From Campylobacterales bacterium (GTDB lineage: Bacteria > Campylobacterota > Campylobacteria > Campylobacterales > Sulfurimonadaceae), in assembly GCA_016938735.1 (NCBI GenBank), contig JAFGUB010000037.1:62001-126000 (forward strand): a stretch of 64,000 bases of DNA, given 5' to 3'. The position numbers and the translations under genes are program-made. The notes under the pieces are model-generated. The model was not told where the DNA came from. It searched no databases and saw nothing but the letters and a program-made list of their open reading frames with translations. This document shows positions 15,948-24,634 of this stretch, one piece after another (position 1 is the stretch's first letter; the number at the start of each line of letters is the position of its first letter).

Positions 15948-16943
15948 TTAGCGCTCCATTTGGCTGAGCGTTTTGTGTCGGTTTTCGATTACCCGATCGA
16001 TGCGCAGCACTGCCACGCTAATCTGCTCTATAGGCCTACCGGAAAGACGATCTGCTTGGATGTAGTAGCTTTTGGCCTCATCATACGCCCCTTGCGCCTC
16101 TTTGACTACGCCTAAGTTATAAAAAGCGACGTAGCTGCGGCGCATCGTGCTCTCGATCAGATCGCTTAGCAGCTCCTGTGCCCGATCATAGCGCCCGTGC
16201 TCGATGTAGGCAAGGGCGTCTTGATGCAGTTTTTTTTGCGCACTGCTGTAATCCAAATCGGGCGATTCAAGCAGCTCCACCTCAAAAATGCGGTATGAAG
16301 GGGTGAGTTTAGCGACAAACGTTTGAGCGATCTCCTGCGCAAACTGCTGCGCGGCCATCTCTTTGGAGGGAAGCGCAGCGGATTCATCCATGCATTGACT
16401 CCACTCACCGCTTCGGCTGAGGGTTTCGCCGTAGATGATGTCGCCCTCTCTCACATCCACCATACGGATTTGCGCCGAGAGCGCCGAGACGCGCTTGGTG
16501 CAACGCACCTCGTAGTTGCGCATCTTGTTGCACCCTTTATCGATACATTCGCTGCGTTTTTCATAGTAGGTAGTGTCTTGAAGGCTGGGCCGCGAGAGTG
16601 TACCAGAGATGATCGCCTGCGCACCGATCAGCCGCCCCGCCTCGACCGCCGTGGAAGGATCCATCAAGCCGCTGTGCTGATAGCGCTGCTCTTGCAAGAT
16701 CGTTTCAAGGTCTTTACGCCCCAACACCCTAAAAAAGGGTTCACCCTCCACCTTTTGACGGCTGAGCGCCACCTCGATCTTGCCGCTTAAATCGACGCTG
16801 TCGCTGCCGAAGCGGCTTACCACTACCGTCTTGATCATCGCGGCGCGATCGACGGCTGCGGGTTCAAGCGCACGGATGCTCACCTTCTGCGCACACCCCT
16901 GTAACAGCACAATCGCTATCCAATAGAGCCCTATTCGCCTCAT
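15948..16943 (-). CDS. Second CsgG-like lipoprotein with C-terminal TPR
   Basis: A 331-aa lipoprotein with lipobox VLLQGC, then a CsgG/TolB-N-like core (KTVVVSRFGSDSVDLSGKIE, FFRVLGRKDLETILQEQRYQ, GAQAIISGTLSRPSLQDT, IRMVDVREGDIIYGETLSRS). Three extra cysteines lie in the middle (ECIDKGCNKM, VRCTK). From about residue 240 there are TPR helices (LAYIEHGRYDRAQELLSDLI, FYNLGVVKEAQGAYDEAKSY). It faces the first CsgG operon and is cotranscribed with the LPP20 gene, giving two related envelope modules side by side. Confidence 0.82.
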   Translation of the reverse strand: MRRIGLYWIAIVLLQGCAQKVSIRALEPAAVDRAAMIKTVVVSRFGSDSVDLSGKIEVALSRQKVEGEPFFRVLGRKDLETILQEQRYQHSGLMDPSTAVEAGRLIGAQAIISGTLSRPSLQDTTYYEKRSECIDKGCNKMRNYEVRCTKRVSALSAQIRMVDVREGDIIYGETLSRSGEWSQCMDESAALPSKEMAAQQFAQEIAQTFVAKLTPSYRIFEVELLESPDLDYSSAQKKLHQDALAYIEHGRYDRAQELLSDLIESTMRRSYVAFYNLGVVKEAQGAYDEAKSYYIQADRLSGRPIEQISVAVLRIDRVIENRHKTLSQMER

Positions 16944-17884
16944 CGATTCTCCTTACATGTACGCACCATCGAGAGCGCCCCTTTATAAATCGGCTCATCG
17001 ATAAAGCCGTAACGCTCATCGACAAATCCGCTGACACCCAACGCCGCATGCTGCTCAAACAGTGCGATAATCGATTGGGCACGACGCAGCGCTTCGCTAT
17101 CGCATCCAAAATAGTGATGCACCAAGACCACCTGCGCGGGCGCGATACACCCCTTGGATTCAAAACCCATTGAGCGTTCCAGCTCCAGCCACTGCGCGAA
17201 GAGCGCTTCATTGCGGTACTCTTGAACCACAAAAGAGACCGGCTTCACCCCCATTGCCTTACATGTAAGCAAAAAGTGCGACAGCAGATAGTGCATCGCA
17301 GGATTGTTCGGGGTAATGAGCGACTGCGGCAGATGCAAATCGGCAAAGAGATCGAGTATGCCCAGATACATCACCTCCACCCGCTCATCGATTCTAAGCG
17401 TACTTAGCGCCAGCCACGCCTCTTTGGTCTCAATGGAGAGATGCAGCCCGATGGGCGCCTCCACCAGCTCAAGCGCACGCTGCACATCCTGCACCGAGCG
17501 GACTTTGGGGATGCGGATCGCATCGGGCATGAAGCGGTTAAGGTAGCGTATCTCCGCTTCGCCCCCCTCATCAAGCGCATTGACCCGCACGACGAGTTTT
17601 TGTTTACATGTAGGCAGTTCGCTTAGGACTGCGGCGCAAAGTCGCAGCGCTTTGGGCTTGAGCGCTTCGCTGACTCCGTCTTCGAGGTTGAGCATAATAC
17701 ACTCGGCCTCAAGACGCGGGATTTTGAGCAGATGTTTGATCTGCTGGGGCGAAAGCATCAAAGCAGAGCGAAAGCTGTTGTCCTGATTCAAACTGCGCCG
17801 CGCCCCACTTAAACGCGCATCGGCCTCACTCCAGGCACCCTCATCACAAAGCTGTTCGATCTCAATGATCCGCTCTTCTCTCAT
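16940..17884 (-). CDS. HpcH/HpaI aldolase / CitE-like lyase
   Basis: A 314-aa TIM-barrel protein of the CitE/HpcH family: RSALMLSPQQIKHLLKI, ECIMLNLEDGVSEALKPKAL, LVVRVNALDE, the IETKEAWLAL metal-site glutamate and VEVMYLGILDLFADL. Family members cleave or form C-C bonds in citryl-, malyl- or methylmalyl-CoA-type substrates with Mg2+; this substrate is not evident. The first ~40 residues (ending DNSF) are an unusual extension. The ATG overlaps the cytochrome gene stop (ATGA). Three palindrome copies fall in this gene or its edge (16953 variant, 17259 exact, 17604 variant). Confidence 0.85.
   Translation of the reverse strand: MREERIIEIEQLCDEGAWSEADARLSGARRSLNQDNSFRSALMLSPQQIKHLLKIPRLEAECIMLNLEDGVSEALKPKALRLCAAVLSELPTCKQKLVVRVNALDEGGEAEIRYLNRFMPDAIRIPKVRSVQDVQRALELVEAPIGLHLSIETKEAWLALSTLRIDERVEVMYLGILDLFADLHLPQSLITPNNPAMHYLLSHFLLTCKAMGVKPVSFVVQEYRNEALFAQWLELERSMGFESKGCIAPAQVVLVHHYFGCDSEALRRAQSIIALFEQHAALGVSGFVDERYGFIDEPIYKGALSMVRTCKENR
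17259..17268. repeat. TTACATGTAA palindrome, coding copy
   Basis: Exact copy in the CitE-like gene, read as LLTCKAM. A near-copy at 17604 in the same gene is read as LPTCKQ. Confidence 0.9.
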
Positions 17885-18219
17885 TTTTTGCCTCCTTGAC
17901 GCTGCTGCAGATAGTAATAGAGGGTTCTGATCTCGTTATCGGTGAGAAAGTAGCGCGGCATTCCCCGCTTGCGCTCATTGAGCGCTTTTTGAAAAGAGGC
18001 AAAATCGACATTATTGATCGCAGGAGCCGCAAAGGTTCTCACCTCGTTTTTGTGCTTGTAGCGGGCGATGCTACGTCCTTCGCCTTTTGCTCCATGGCAC
18101 TCGGCGCAACTAATCCCGCGCGGATTGTAGTAGAGCTGTTTGGCGTATTCGTCTTTGGTGATAAAGTCTTCGCTGCCTTGCAGCGCCGCCCACAAACAAA
18201 TGACCCACAACCACCCCAC
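17881..18219 (-). CDS. Small periplasmic c-type cytochrome
   Basis: A 112-aa protein with a short signal peptide (GWLWVICLWAALQG), one haem-binding motif CAECH, and a probable axial methionine in RGMPRYFLTDNEIRTLYYYL, the class I cytochrome c arrangement. The start is GTG with a strong GGGG ribosome site. It would carry electrons in the periplasm; its redox partner is unknown. It forms a two-gene unit with the CitE-like gene, an odd functional pairing. Confidence 0.9.
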   Translation of the reverse strand: MGWLWVICLWAALQGSEDFITKDEYAKQLYYNPRGISCAECHGAKGEGRSIARYKHKNEVRTFAAPAINNVDFASFQKALNERKRGMPRYFLTDNEIRTLYYYLQQRQGGKK

Positions 18220-18257
18220 GACGCCCCTTTTTTGGCTCTCTTTTAACTAAGTGTCGG

Positions 18258-18264
18258 TATCATA
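18258..18264. promoter_or_regulatory. Overlapping -10 boxes of the cytochrome and folD genes
   Basis: TATCATA contains TATCAT on the plus strand, about 30 bases before folD, and TATGAT on the minus strand, about 40 bases before the cytochrome. This is the only promoter-like sequence in the divergent gap. Confidence 0.4.
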
Positions 18265-18290
18265 GCCAAAAAATTATTGTTGGAAAATGA

Positions 18291-19148
18291 ATGCAGATAC
18301 TAGACGGTAAAAGCCTCTCCGCACGGATCGAATCGGAGGTGCCACAGCAAACCAAAGCACTCAAAACCCAAAGCGGTAGGGTTCCGGGTCTGGCGGTCAT
18401 CCTTGTGGGCCACGACCCCGCCAGCGCAGCCTACGTCGGAATGAAAAAAAAGGCGTGTGACCGTGTGGGCTTCTACTCGGTGACCCACGAAATGCCCGAA
18501 GATATCTCCCAAAGCGCCATCGAGAAGACCATCGAGATGATGAACGACAACCCCAACATTGATGGTATCCTCATCCAGCTCCCCCTGCCCAAGCAGATTG
18601 ACACCACTAGGCTGCTCGAACTCGTCGCGCCGCACAAAGACGTAGACGGCTTTCACCCCTACAACGTCGGAAGACTCAGCACCGGACTTGAGGGCTTCGT
18701 CCCCTGCACGCCGCTGGGCGTGATGCGCCTGCTTGAGGCCTACGACATTGATGTCAAAGGCAAAAACTGCTGCGTCGTTGGGGCTTCGAATATCGTCGGC
18801 AAACCGATGGCCGCGCTGCTGCTCAACGCCGGTGCCACGGTAGAGATCTGCCACATCTTCACGGATGATCTGAAAAAGCATACATGTAGTGCCGACATGA
18901 TCTTTGTAGGCACAGGTGTCATCAACCTAATCCGCGACGATATGGTCAAAGAGGGGTGCGTGGTGGTCGATATCGGCATCAACCGTGCCGAAGACGGACG
19001 ACTGGTCGGCGACGTCGATTACCCCGCCGTTAGCCCCAAATGCAGCTACATCACCCCCGTTCCCGGCGGCGTCGGCCCTATGACCATCGCCATGCTACTG
19101 GCCAACACCCTAAAAGCCGCCCAAAATAACGCCAACGAGAGCAAATGA
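18291..19148 (+). CDS. folD: Bifunctional methylene-THF dehydrogenase / cyclohydrolase
   Basis: FolD interconverts 5,10-methylene-, methenyl- and 10-formyl-tetrahydrofolate for purine and fMet-tRNA synthesis. The 285-aa protein shows VGHDPASAAYVGMKKKAC (catalytic Tyr and Lys), DGILIQLPLPKQID, KDVDGFHPYNVGRL, the NADP-binding VVGASNIVGKPMAALLLNAG, and ITPVPGGVGPMTIAMLLANT. It heads the folD-lepB-M50-rpiB-apt-trpB run and overlaps lepB by an ATGA. folD next to the signal peptidase gene is also seen in Campylobacter jejuni. Confidence 0.97.
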   Translation: MQILDGKSLSARIESEVPQQTKALKTQSGRVPGLAVILVGHDPASAAYVGMKKKACDRVGFYSVTHEMPEDISQSAIEKTIEMMNDNPNIDGILIQLPLPKQIDTTRLLELVAPHKDVDGFHPYNVGRLSTGLEGFVPCTPLGVMRLLEAYDIDVKGKNCCVVGASNIVGKPMAALLLNAGATVEICHIFTDDLKKHTCSADMIFVGTGVINLIRDDMVKEGCVVVDIGINRAEDGRLVGDVDYPAVSPKCSYITPVPGGVGPMTIAMLLANTLKAAQNNANESK

Positions 19149-19963
19149 AACAAAAAGCCATCGACTACTCACTCAAGCTCTACCGCTTCTCCAACTCCTG
19201 GACGGGTACGATTATTATCGTGCTCTTTATCATCTTTTTCGTCGCACAAGCGTTTCGCATTCCCAGCGGTTCGATGAAAGATTCGCTGCTGATCGGCGAT
19301 CACCTCTTTGCTAAAAAGTTTGCCTACGGCATCCCCACCCCGCACATTCCTTTTTTGGAGATTCCGCTGATTCCCGGCACCGACGGACACATCCTTGACG
19401 GCGACACCCCCAAACGCGGCGATATCGTCATCTTCCGTTATCCCCAAAACCAGCAGCTTCACTACGTCAAACGCTGCGTGGGCACACCGGGCGATGAGCT
19501 TTTTGTGCTCAACAAAGATCTCTACCTCCACCCCAAAGAGGGCAACGACTATGTCAAAGAGCACTATGAAGGGTTCGAGATCATGGAGTTTGCTAATCGT
19601 CTTTGGATTAAAAATCCGTACATGAAAGCGCATCCCGGGATCCATCACGACGAGAAGATCACCAACAACGGTCACTACCCCGCTCCGCTCTTTAACATGG
19701 CGCCGATTCGCGTTCCCGAAGGGGAGTATTTTATGATGGGCGACAACCGCGACCACTCCAATGACAGCCGTTTTTGGGGTACCGTGCCTTATGGCCTCAT
19801 CGAAGGGACGCCGTGGTTTATCTACTTTAGTATGGATGACAACTGGGAGATCCGTTGGGACCGCATGGGCAAAACCCCTGCCGATTTAGAGCAGCCTAAG
19901 CACCTCGATCTGGCGATAGAAGAGCGGCTCAAACACGACAAAGACGATCATGCCATCTATTGA
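19145..19963 (+). CDS. lepB: Signal peptidase I
   Basis: Inner-membrane serine protease that removes Sec signal peptides. The N-terminal membrane anchor is TIIIVLFIIFFVAQAF; the catalytic Ser lies in FRIPSGSMKDSLLIGD and the catalytic Lys in LHYVKRCVGTPGDEL; the conserved GDNRDHSNDSRFWG box follows. The length of 272 aa is normal. It overlaps folD (ATGA) and the M50 protease (14 bp), so the three are translated together. Confidence 0.96.
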   Translation: MKQKAIDYSLKLYRFSNSWTGTIIIVLFIIFFVAQAFRIPSGSMKDSLLIGDHLFAKKFAYGIPTPHIPFLEIPLIPGTDGHILDGDTPKRGDIVIFRYPQNQQLHYVKRCVGTPGDELFVLNKDLYLHPKEGNDYVKEHYEGFEIMEFANRLWIKNPYMKAHPGIHHDEKITNNGHYPAPLFNMAPIRVPEGEYFMMGDNRDHSNDSRFWGTVPYGLIEGTPWFIYFSMDDNWEIRWDRMGKTPADLEQPKHLDLAIEERLKHDKDDHAIY

Positions 19964-20627
19964 TCCGCTGGAACTCGCCACTTCCATACTGGCGCTGCTG
20001 GTCGCCATCATCGGGCATGAGATCATGCACGGCTGGGTCGCCTACAAATACGGCGATACTACCGCCAAAAACGCCGGACGCCTCACCATCAACCCCATCA
20101 GCCATATCGATCCCGTCGGCTCTCTGTTGGTGCCGGCGCTGATGTATTTCATTCCGATGCTTTTGGGCGCAGGCGGCGGAATGCTCTTTGGCTGGGCCAA
20201 ACCTGTTCCCATCAACACCCGCACCGTCATCGATCGCGGCGGCTACAACGCCGCCATGCAGGTAAGCTTAGCCGGTATCGCCTACAACTTTGTGCTCGCA
20301 GCTTTCGTATCGGTGCTGCTGCTGGGGCTGTCGCAGCCTGCGGAGGGTGATGGTATTGCCTACGCCTTTTTTTATCTGCTGCTGCTGAAATTACTGCTGA
20401 TCAACGTCATCTTGGCGGTCTTCAACCTGCTGCCCATTCCGCAGTTCGACGGTGCGCACTTTTTGATGTTTCTCTCCCTCAAAATGCGCCTCAACGCCGT
20501 CGCCGATTTTTTCTACAAAGCCGAGCCCTACGGAATGGTCATTGTGCTCATCGTACTGCTGACCCCCATCAAAGACTATGTGCTCATCGCACCGATACAG
20601 GCCGTATTACGCCTTTTACTCTCATAA
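19950..20627 (+). CDS. Site-2-protease-type membrane metalloprotease (M50)
   Basis: A 225-aa polytopic membrane protein with the zinc motif HEIMHGW (HExxH) in its first helix and the second ligand region NLLPIPQFDGAHFLMF, plus NPISHIDPVGSLLVPAL, typical of the short FapI/YwhC-like branch of S2P proteases. No PDZ domain is present. Such enzymes cut membrane-embedded substrates; the substrate is unknown. Overlap with lepB suggests a shared role in membrane-protein processing, but that is inference. Confidence 0.9.
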   Translation: MPSIDPLELATSILALLVAIIGHEIMHGWVAYKYGDTTAKNAGRLTINPISHIDPVGSLLVPALMYFIPMLLGAGGGMLFGWAKPVPINTRTVIDRGGYNAAMQVSLAGIAYNFVLAAFVSVLLLGLSQPAEGDGIAYAFFYLLLLKLLLINVILAVFNLLPIPQFDGAHFLMFLSLKMRLNAVADFFYKAEPYGMVIVLIVLLTPIKDYVLIAPIQAVLRLLLS

Positions 20628-20638
20628 CAAGGAAAAAA

Positions 20639-21076
20639 ATGAAATTTTACGTCGCCACCGACCACGCCGGAATTGATCTGAAAAACTTTACATGTAAGCT
20701 GCTTGAGAGCAAAGGACACGAAGTGGTCGATCTGGGACCGTTTGATAAAGAGCGGGTCGATTACCCCGATTTTGCCATCAAAGTGTGCCAAAGCGTGCTT
20801 GCCGAGCCGGGCACGCAAGGGGTGCTGATCTGCGGTTCGGGCATCGGTATGAGCATGGCCGCCAACCGGCACCACGGTATCCGCGCCGCACTTTGCCACG
20901 ACGCCTACACCGCCCAGATGGCGCGGATGCACAACGACGCCAATGTGCTCTGCTTCGGTGAACGTATCGTGGGCCAAGGGGTCGCCGAGTCGATCATTGA
21001 TGCGTGGCTTAGTTCTGGCTTTGAAGGCGGCCGTCATTGCGGACGGGTGGCCAAAATCGAAGCGATCGAAGGCTAA
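20639..21076 (+). CDS. rpiB: Ribose-5-phosphate isomerase B
   Basis: Interconverts ribose-5-phosphate and ribulose-5-phosphate. The 145-aa protein starts MKFYVATDHAGIDLK and contains HEVVDLGPFD, VDYPDFAIKV and the active-site loop CGSGIGMSMAANRHHGIRAA with the catalytic cysteine. AAGGA precedes the ATG. Supplying ribose phosphate fits its place just upstream of apt, which consumes PRPP. A TTACATGTAA copy lies at codons 17-20. Confidence 0.96.
   Translation: MKFYVATDHAGIDLKNFTCKLLESKGHEVVDLGPFDKERVDYPDFAIKVCQSVLAEPGTQGVLICGSGIGMSMAANRHHGIRAALCHDAYTAQMARMHNDANVLCFGERIVGQGVAESIIDAWLSSGFEGGRHCGRVAKIEAIEG
20688..20697. repeat. TTACATGTAA palindrome, coding copy
   Basis: Exact copy near the start of rpiB, read as NFTCKL. 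Confidence 0.9.
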
Positions 21077-21080
21077 AAAG

Positions 21081-21413
21081 ATGTTTTGGGAATGGTCGCT
21101 GCTGACGGTTCTTGCGATCATCGCGATTTTTTTATTCATCAAGATGTTCTATTTCAAATCGATCACGGCCAAAGAGCAGCGCAGCAATGAGATGATGAAG
21201 CTCACCTTGCATGAAGCGGAGATTCTGATCCGCAAGTATCAGGTACAACTGCAGCGTGCGCTGGGCAACGTGGACATTTTGACCGATGAGCTTAACAAAC
21301 AGCGTGAAGAGATCAAGATGCTCAAGCAGCGCAACTCCAAACACCGCATCGAAACCGATCGTTTACAAACCAAAATCAAAGACCTCGAAGCGCGCATCGA
21401 CGCACTTCTTTAA
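21081..21413 (+). CDS. Membrane-anchored coiled-coil protein
   Basis: A 110-aa protein with one N-terminal membrane helix ([20 protein letters not shown]) followed by a continuous heptad-like coiled coil to the end ([20 protein letters not shown]-type repeats; ends [18 protein letters not shown]). It lies between rpiB (4 bp) and apt (13 bp) in the housekeeping run. A longer frame reaching back into rpiB is rejected because it would overlap that gene by 130 bp. Function unknown; the shape is that of DivIC/FtsL-like or scaffold proteins, without further support. Confidence 0.75.
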   Translation: MFWEWSLLTVLAIIAIFLFIKMFYFKSITAKEQRSNEMMKLTLHEAEILIRKYQVQLQRALGNVDILTDELNKQREEIKMLKQRNSKHRIETDRLQTKIKDLEARIDALL

Positions 21414-21426
21414 AAAAGGATTTACC

Positions 21427-21975
21427 GTGAATCTAAGTGAACAAGACCGCCATATTATCACCTCTGCCATTCGGGATGTGCCCGATTTTCCCAAGCCGGG
21501 AATTATTTTTAAAGACATCACCACCTTGCTTGGCGATAAAGTTGCCTTCGCTACCTTGATGGACCACCTCGCCCACCGCTACGGCGGCTACGGGCTTGAC
21601 TACGTCGCAGGGATTGACGCGCGCGGCTTTATCTTCGGCGCGGCACTGGCGCAGATGCTGGGGGTGGGTTTTGTGCCCGTACGCAAAAAGGGCAAACTTC
21701 CCTATACGACCGTGAGCGAAAAATACTCGCTCGAGTACGGCTTTGATGAAGTGGAGATCCATATCGACGCCTTTGACGGGACGCCAAACGCCAGAGTGCT
21801 GCTGGTGGATGATCTGATCGCTACGGGCGGCACCGCCTACGCGGCCGCCAATCTGATCCAAAAAAGCGGCGGCCTCTGCGTCGAGGCGTGCTTCGTGCTG
21901 GGGCTTGATTTTCTGGATGGCCAGCGCAAACTGGCCGAGCTGACCAGTGTTTACCGCGTGATAGGAGTGGAGTGA
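21427..21975 (+). CDS. apt: Adenine phosphoribosyltransferase
   Basis: Salvages adenine to AMP with PRPP. The 182-aa protein begins [20 protein letters not shown] at a GTG with an AAGGA 8 bases upstream, then has [30 protein letters not shown], the [12 protein letters not shown] loop and the PRPP motif [17 protein letters not shown]. The stop overlaps the trpB ATG by one base. Confidence 0.96.
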   Translation: MNLSEQDRHIITSAIRDVPDFPKPGIIFKDITTLLGDKVAFATLMDHLAHRYGGYGLDYVAGIDARGFIFGAALAQMLGVGFVPVRKKGKLPYTTVSEKYSLEYGFDEVEIHIDAFDGTPNARVLLVDDLIATGGTAYAAANLIQKSGGLCVEACFVLGLDFLDGQRKLAELTSVYRVIGVE

Positions 21976-23174
21976 TGTACATCCCCAAACCCTCCCGCTT
22001 CGACCCCGACACCAATGGCCATTTTGGCATCTTCGGCGGCCGCTACGTGCCTGAAACCCTAATGCCCGTTTTGCTAGAACTCGATGAAGCCTACAAGCAG
22101 CTGCGTTTTGATGAGCAGTTTTGGGCTGAGGTGGACGGCTACCACCGCGACTACGTCGGCCGCCCCTCCCCGCTCTACTATGCTGCCAACCTCTCAAACG
22201 AGCTTGAAGCCCATATCTACCTCAAGCGTGAAGACCTCAACCACACGGGTGCGCACAAGGTCAACAACGTCATCGCCCAAGGGCTGATGGCCAAACGTCT
22301 GGGCAAAAAAAAGGTGATCGCCGAAACGGGCGCGGGTCAGCACGGTGTGGCCACCGCCACCATTGCGGCGCTCATGGGGCTGGAGTGTGAGATCTTTATG
22401 GGCGCCAAAGATGTCGCGCGCCAAGAGCTCAACGTCTTTCGCATGAAGCTGCTGGGCGCCAAAGTGCACGCCGTAGAAAGTGGCAGCAAAACCCTCAAAG
22501 ACGCCATGAACGACGCCATCCGCCACTGGGTCACCCATGCACGCGACACCTTCTATATCATCGGCACCGTCGCGGGGCCGCACCCCTATCCGCTGATGGT
22601 GCGCGATTTTCAGGCGATCATCGGCTATGAGGCCAGAGCGCAGATTTTGGAGAAAACCGGGCGCTTGCCCGATTATGTGCTGGCATGTATCGGCGGCGGC
22701 AGTAATGCCATCGGCACCTTTCAGCACTTTTTGGAAGATGAGGGCGTTACATGTATCGGCATCGAAGCGGGCGGTTTGGGCGTCGAGACCGACAAACACG
22801 GCGCGTCGCTGCTTAAAGGCTCTCCGGGCGTGCTGCACGGTCAGATGAGCTATCTGCTTCAAAACGATGAGGGGCAGATTCTTGAGGCGCACTCCATATC
22901 GGCGGGGCTGGATTATCCGGGTATCGGACCGGAACACGCCTTTCACAAAGACAACGGAACCGTACGCTACGGCCACATCACCGACGATGAGGCGATGGAG
23001 GCTTTTGTGTGGCTCTCCAGAAGCGAGGGGATCATCCCGGCGTTTGAGACGGCGCACGCGGTGGCGTATCTGAAAAAGCTTGAGGATATCAAGGGCAAAA
23101 CCCTTATCGTCAACCTCTCGGGCCGTGGGGACAAAGATATGATTCAGGCCAAATCGATTTTACATTTTGATTAA
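21975..23174 (+). CDS. trpB: Tryptophan synthase beta chain
   Basis: Condenses indole and serine to tryptophan. The 399-aa protein carries the PLP lysine in [14 protein letters not shown], the ammonium-channel and catalytic region [18 protein letters not shown], the phosphate loop [10 protein letters not shown] and [10 protein letters not shown] at the end. trpA is not adjacent and trpD lies 40 kb away, so the trp genes are dispersed. The ATG at 21975 (TGATG overlap with apt) is preferred over a GTG one codon earlier. A TTACATGTAT variant sits at 22747. Confidence 0.97.
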   Translation: MYIPKPSRFDPDTNGHFGIFGGRYVPETLMPVLLELDEAYKQLRFDEQFWAEVDGYHRDYVGRPSPLYYAANLSNELEAHIYLKREDLNHTGAHKVNNVIAQGLMAKRLGKKKVIAETGAGQHGVATATIAALMGLECEIFMGAKDVARQELNVFRMKLLGAKVHAVESGSKTLKDAMNDAIRHWVTHARDTFYIIGTVAGPHPYPLMVRDFQAIIGYEARAQILEKTGRLPDYVLACIGGGSNAIGTFQHFLEDEGVTCIGIEAGGLGVETDKHGASLLKGSPGVLHGQMSYLLQNDEGQILEAHSISAGLDYPGIGPEHAFHKDNGTVRYGHITDDEAMEAFVWLSRSEGIIPAFETAHAVAYLKKLEDIKGKTLIVNLSGRGDKDMIQAKSILHFD

Positions 23175-23186
23175 AGAGTAGTGTGT

Positions 23187-24614
23187 ATGAAACTGATTTT
23201 AGAAAACAACGTATTTGCCAATATTCACGCCGATATCGCGGTGCGCATGGTGGATAGCTCCATGCTAGAAGCGCTTGAAGAGCGTGCGCTACTGGAGCGC
23301 TTCGGCTTCAAAGGTAAGAGTGAAGAGAGCTGCTTGCTGCTGGAGCGCGGTCTACTCTTTTGCGGGGTTGAGGATTTTAGCAACGATGCACTGCGTCAAG
23401 CGGCCACTACGGCGATTCGTACGCTATGGAAGTTACAAACCCCGCGCGTCAAATTTGAGGGTTTCGGCCTTGAGCGGATCGCGGCTCTGGTGGAAGGGGT
23501 CGTGCTGGGTGGCTACCGCTTTGAGCGCTACAAAAGCGAGAAGAGCGAATGCGCCATCCGCGAAGTGGTCTTTGCCAGCACCTCGCACGAAGGAGTGCTG
23601 GAGCCTTACGATGCGATGAAGAGCCGCTTTGAAGCAGCCCGCATCGTCGCGGAGGCCACCAACTACACCCGCGATCTGGTCAATGCCACGCCTGAGGAGA
23701 TCTACCCCGAAGCCCTAGCCCAGGCGGCGCGCGACTTAGCCGAGCGCAACGACCTTACATGTACGGTTCTGGATGAAGCCGCACTGGACGCGGAGAAGAT
23801 GATGGCAATGCTCGCCGTAGGGCGCGCGTCGTGCCATCAACCGCGCCTCATCCACCTCGCCTACACCCCGCAAAATCCGACCAAGGTGATCACGCTGGTG
23901 GGCAAGGGGCTCACCTACGACAGCGGCGGTCTAAGCCTCAAACCCGCCGCGAGCATGGTGACGATGAAGATGGACAAGGCCGGAGCCTGCGCGGTGTTGG
24001 GGATTTTAAAAGCGGTGAGCGAGCTCGGTCTACCCATCGAAGTACACGGCTTTATCGGAGTGGCTGAAAATATGGTGGATGCCAACAGCTACAAACCCGA
24101 CGACGTTTTGCGCGCGCGCAGCGGCAAAAGCATCGAGGTGCGCAACACCGACGCCGAGGGGCGCTTGGTGCTGGCCGACGTGCTTGATTATGCCCAAAGT
24201 CAGGTTCAGGCCGATTACCTCTTTGACTACGCCACGCTCACAGGGGCCTGCGTGGTCGCCCTTGGGCCCTACACTTCAGGGGTGATGGGGCACAGCGAGA
24301 GCCTCAAAGCCGCAGCGCTGCAAGCGGCCGATCAAAGCGGCGAACTTGTCGGAGTGCTCCCTTTTAACCGCCATCTTAAAAAGCTGATCAAAAGCGAGAT
24401 CGCCGATGTGTGCAACGTCAGCTCCAAACCCTACGGCGGCGCCATTACGGCGGGACTCTTTCTCGATCACTTTATCCGCGAAGAGATGAAGCAGAAGTGG
24501 CTGCACTTCGACATCGCCGGCCCCGCCTATACCGAGAGCGCGTGGGACTGCAACAGCTACGGCGCTACGGGCGCAGGGGTGCGGCTCACGCTGGCATTGC
24601 TACAACAACTTTAG
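23187..24614 (+). CDS. pepA: Leucyl aminopeptidase (M17)
   Basis: A 475-aa cytosolic dimetal aminopeptidase. The M17 catalytic domain is complete: VGKGLTYDSGGLSLKP, MKMDKAGACAVLG, the NTDAEGRLVLADVLDY signature with the catalytic Arg, and the C-terminal AGPAYTESAWDCNSYGATGA. The N-terminal domain is shorter and more divergent, as usual for Campylobacterota. Start at ATG 23187; two upstream GTG/TGT codons are unlikely. PepA proteins can also bind DNA (XerC/D accessory), which cannot be judged here. Confidence 0.95.
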   Translation: MKLILENNVFANIHADIAVRMVDSSMLEALEERALLERFGFKGKSEESCLLLERGLLFCGVEDFSNDALRQAATTAIRTLWKLQTPRVKFEGFGLERIAALVEGVVLGGYRFERYKSEKSECAIREVVFASTSHEGVLEPYDAMKSRFEAARIVAEATNYTRDLVNATPEEIYPEALAQAARDLAERNDLTCTVLDEAALDAEKMMAMLAVGRASCHQPRLIHLAYTPQNPTKVITLVGKGLTYDSGGLSLKPAASMVTMKMDKAGACAVLGILKAVSELGLPIEVHGFIGVAENMVDANSYKPDDVLRARSGKSIEVRNTDAEGRLVLADVLDYAQSQVQADYLFDYATLTGACVVALGPYTSGVMGHSESLKAAALQAADQSGELVGVLPFNRHLKKLIKSEIADVCNVSSKPYGGAITAGLFLDHFIREEMKQKWLHFDIAGPAYTESAWDCNSYGATGAGVRLTLALLQQL

Positions 24615-24634
24615 CAGACGATTATATGTAAACC

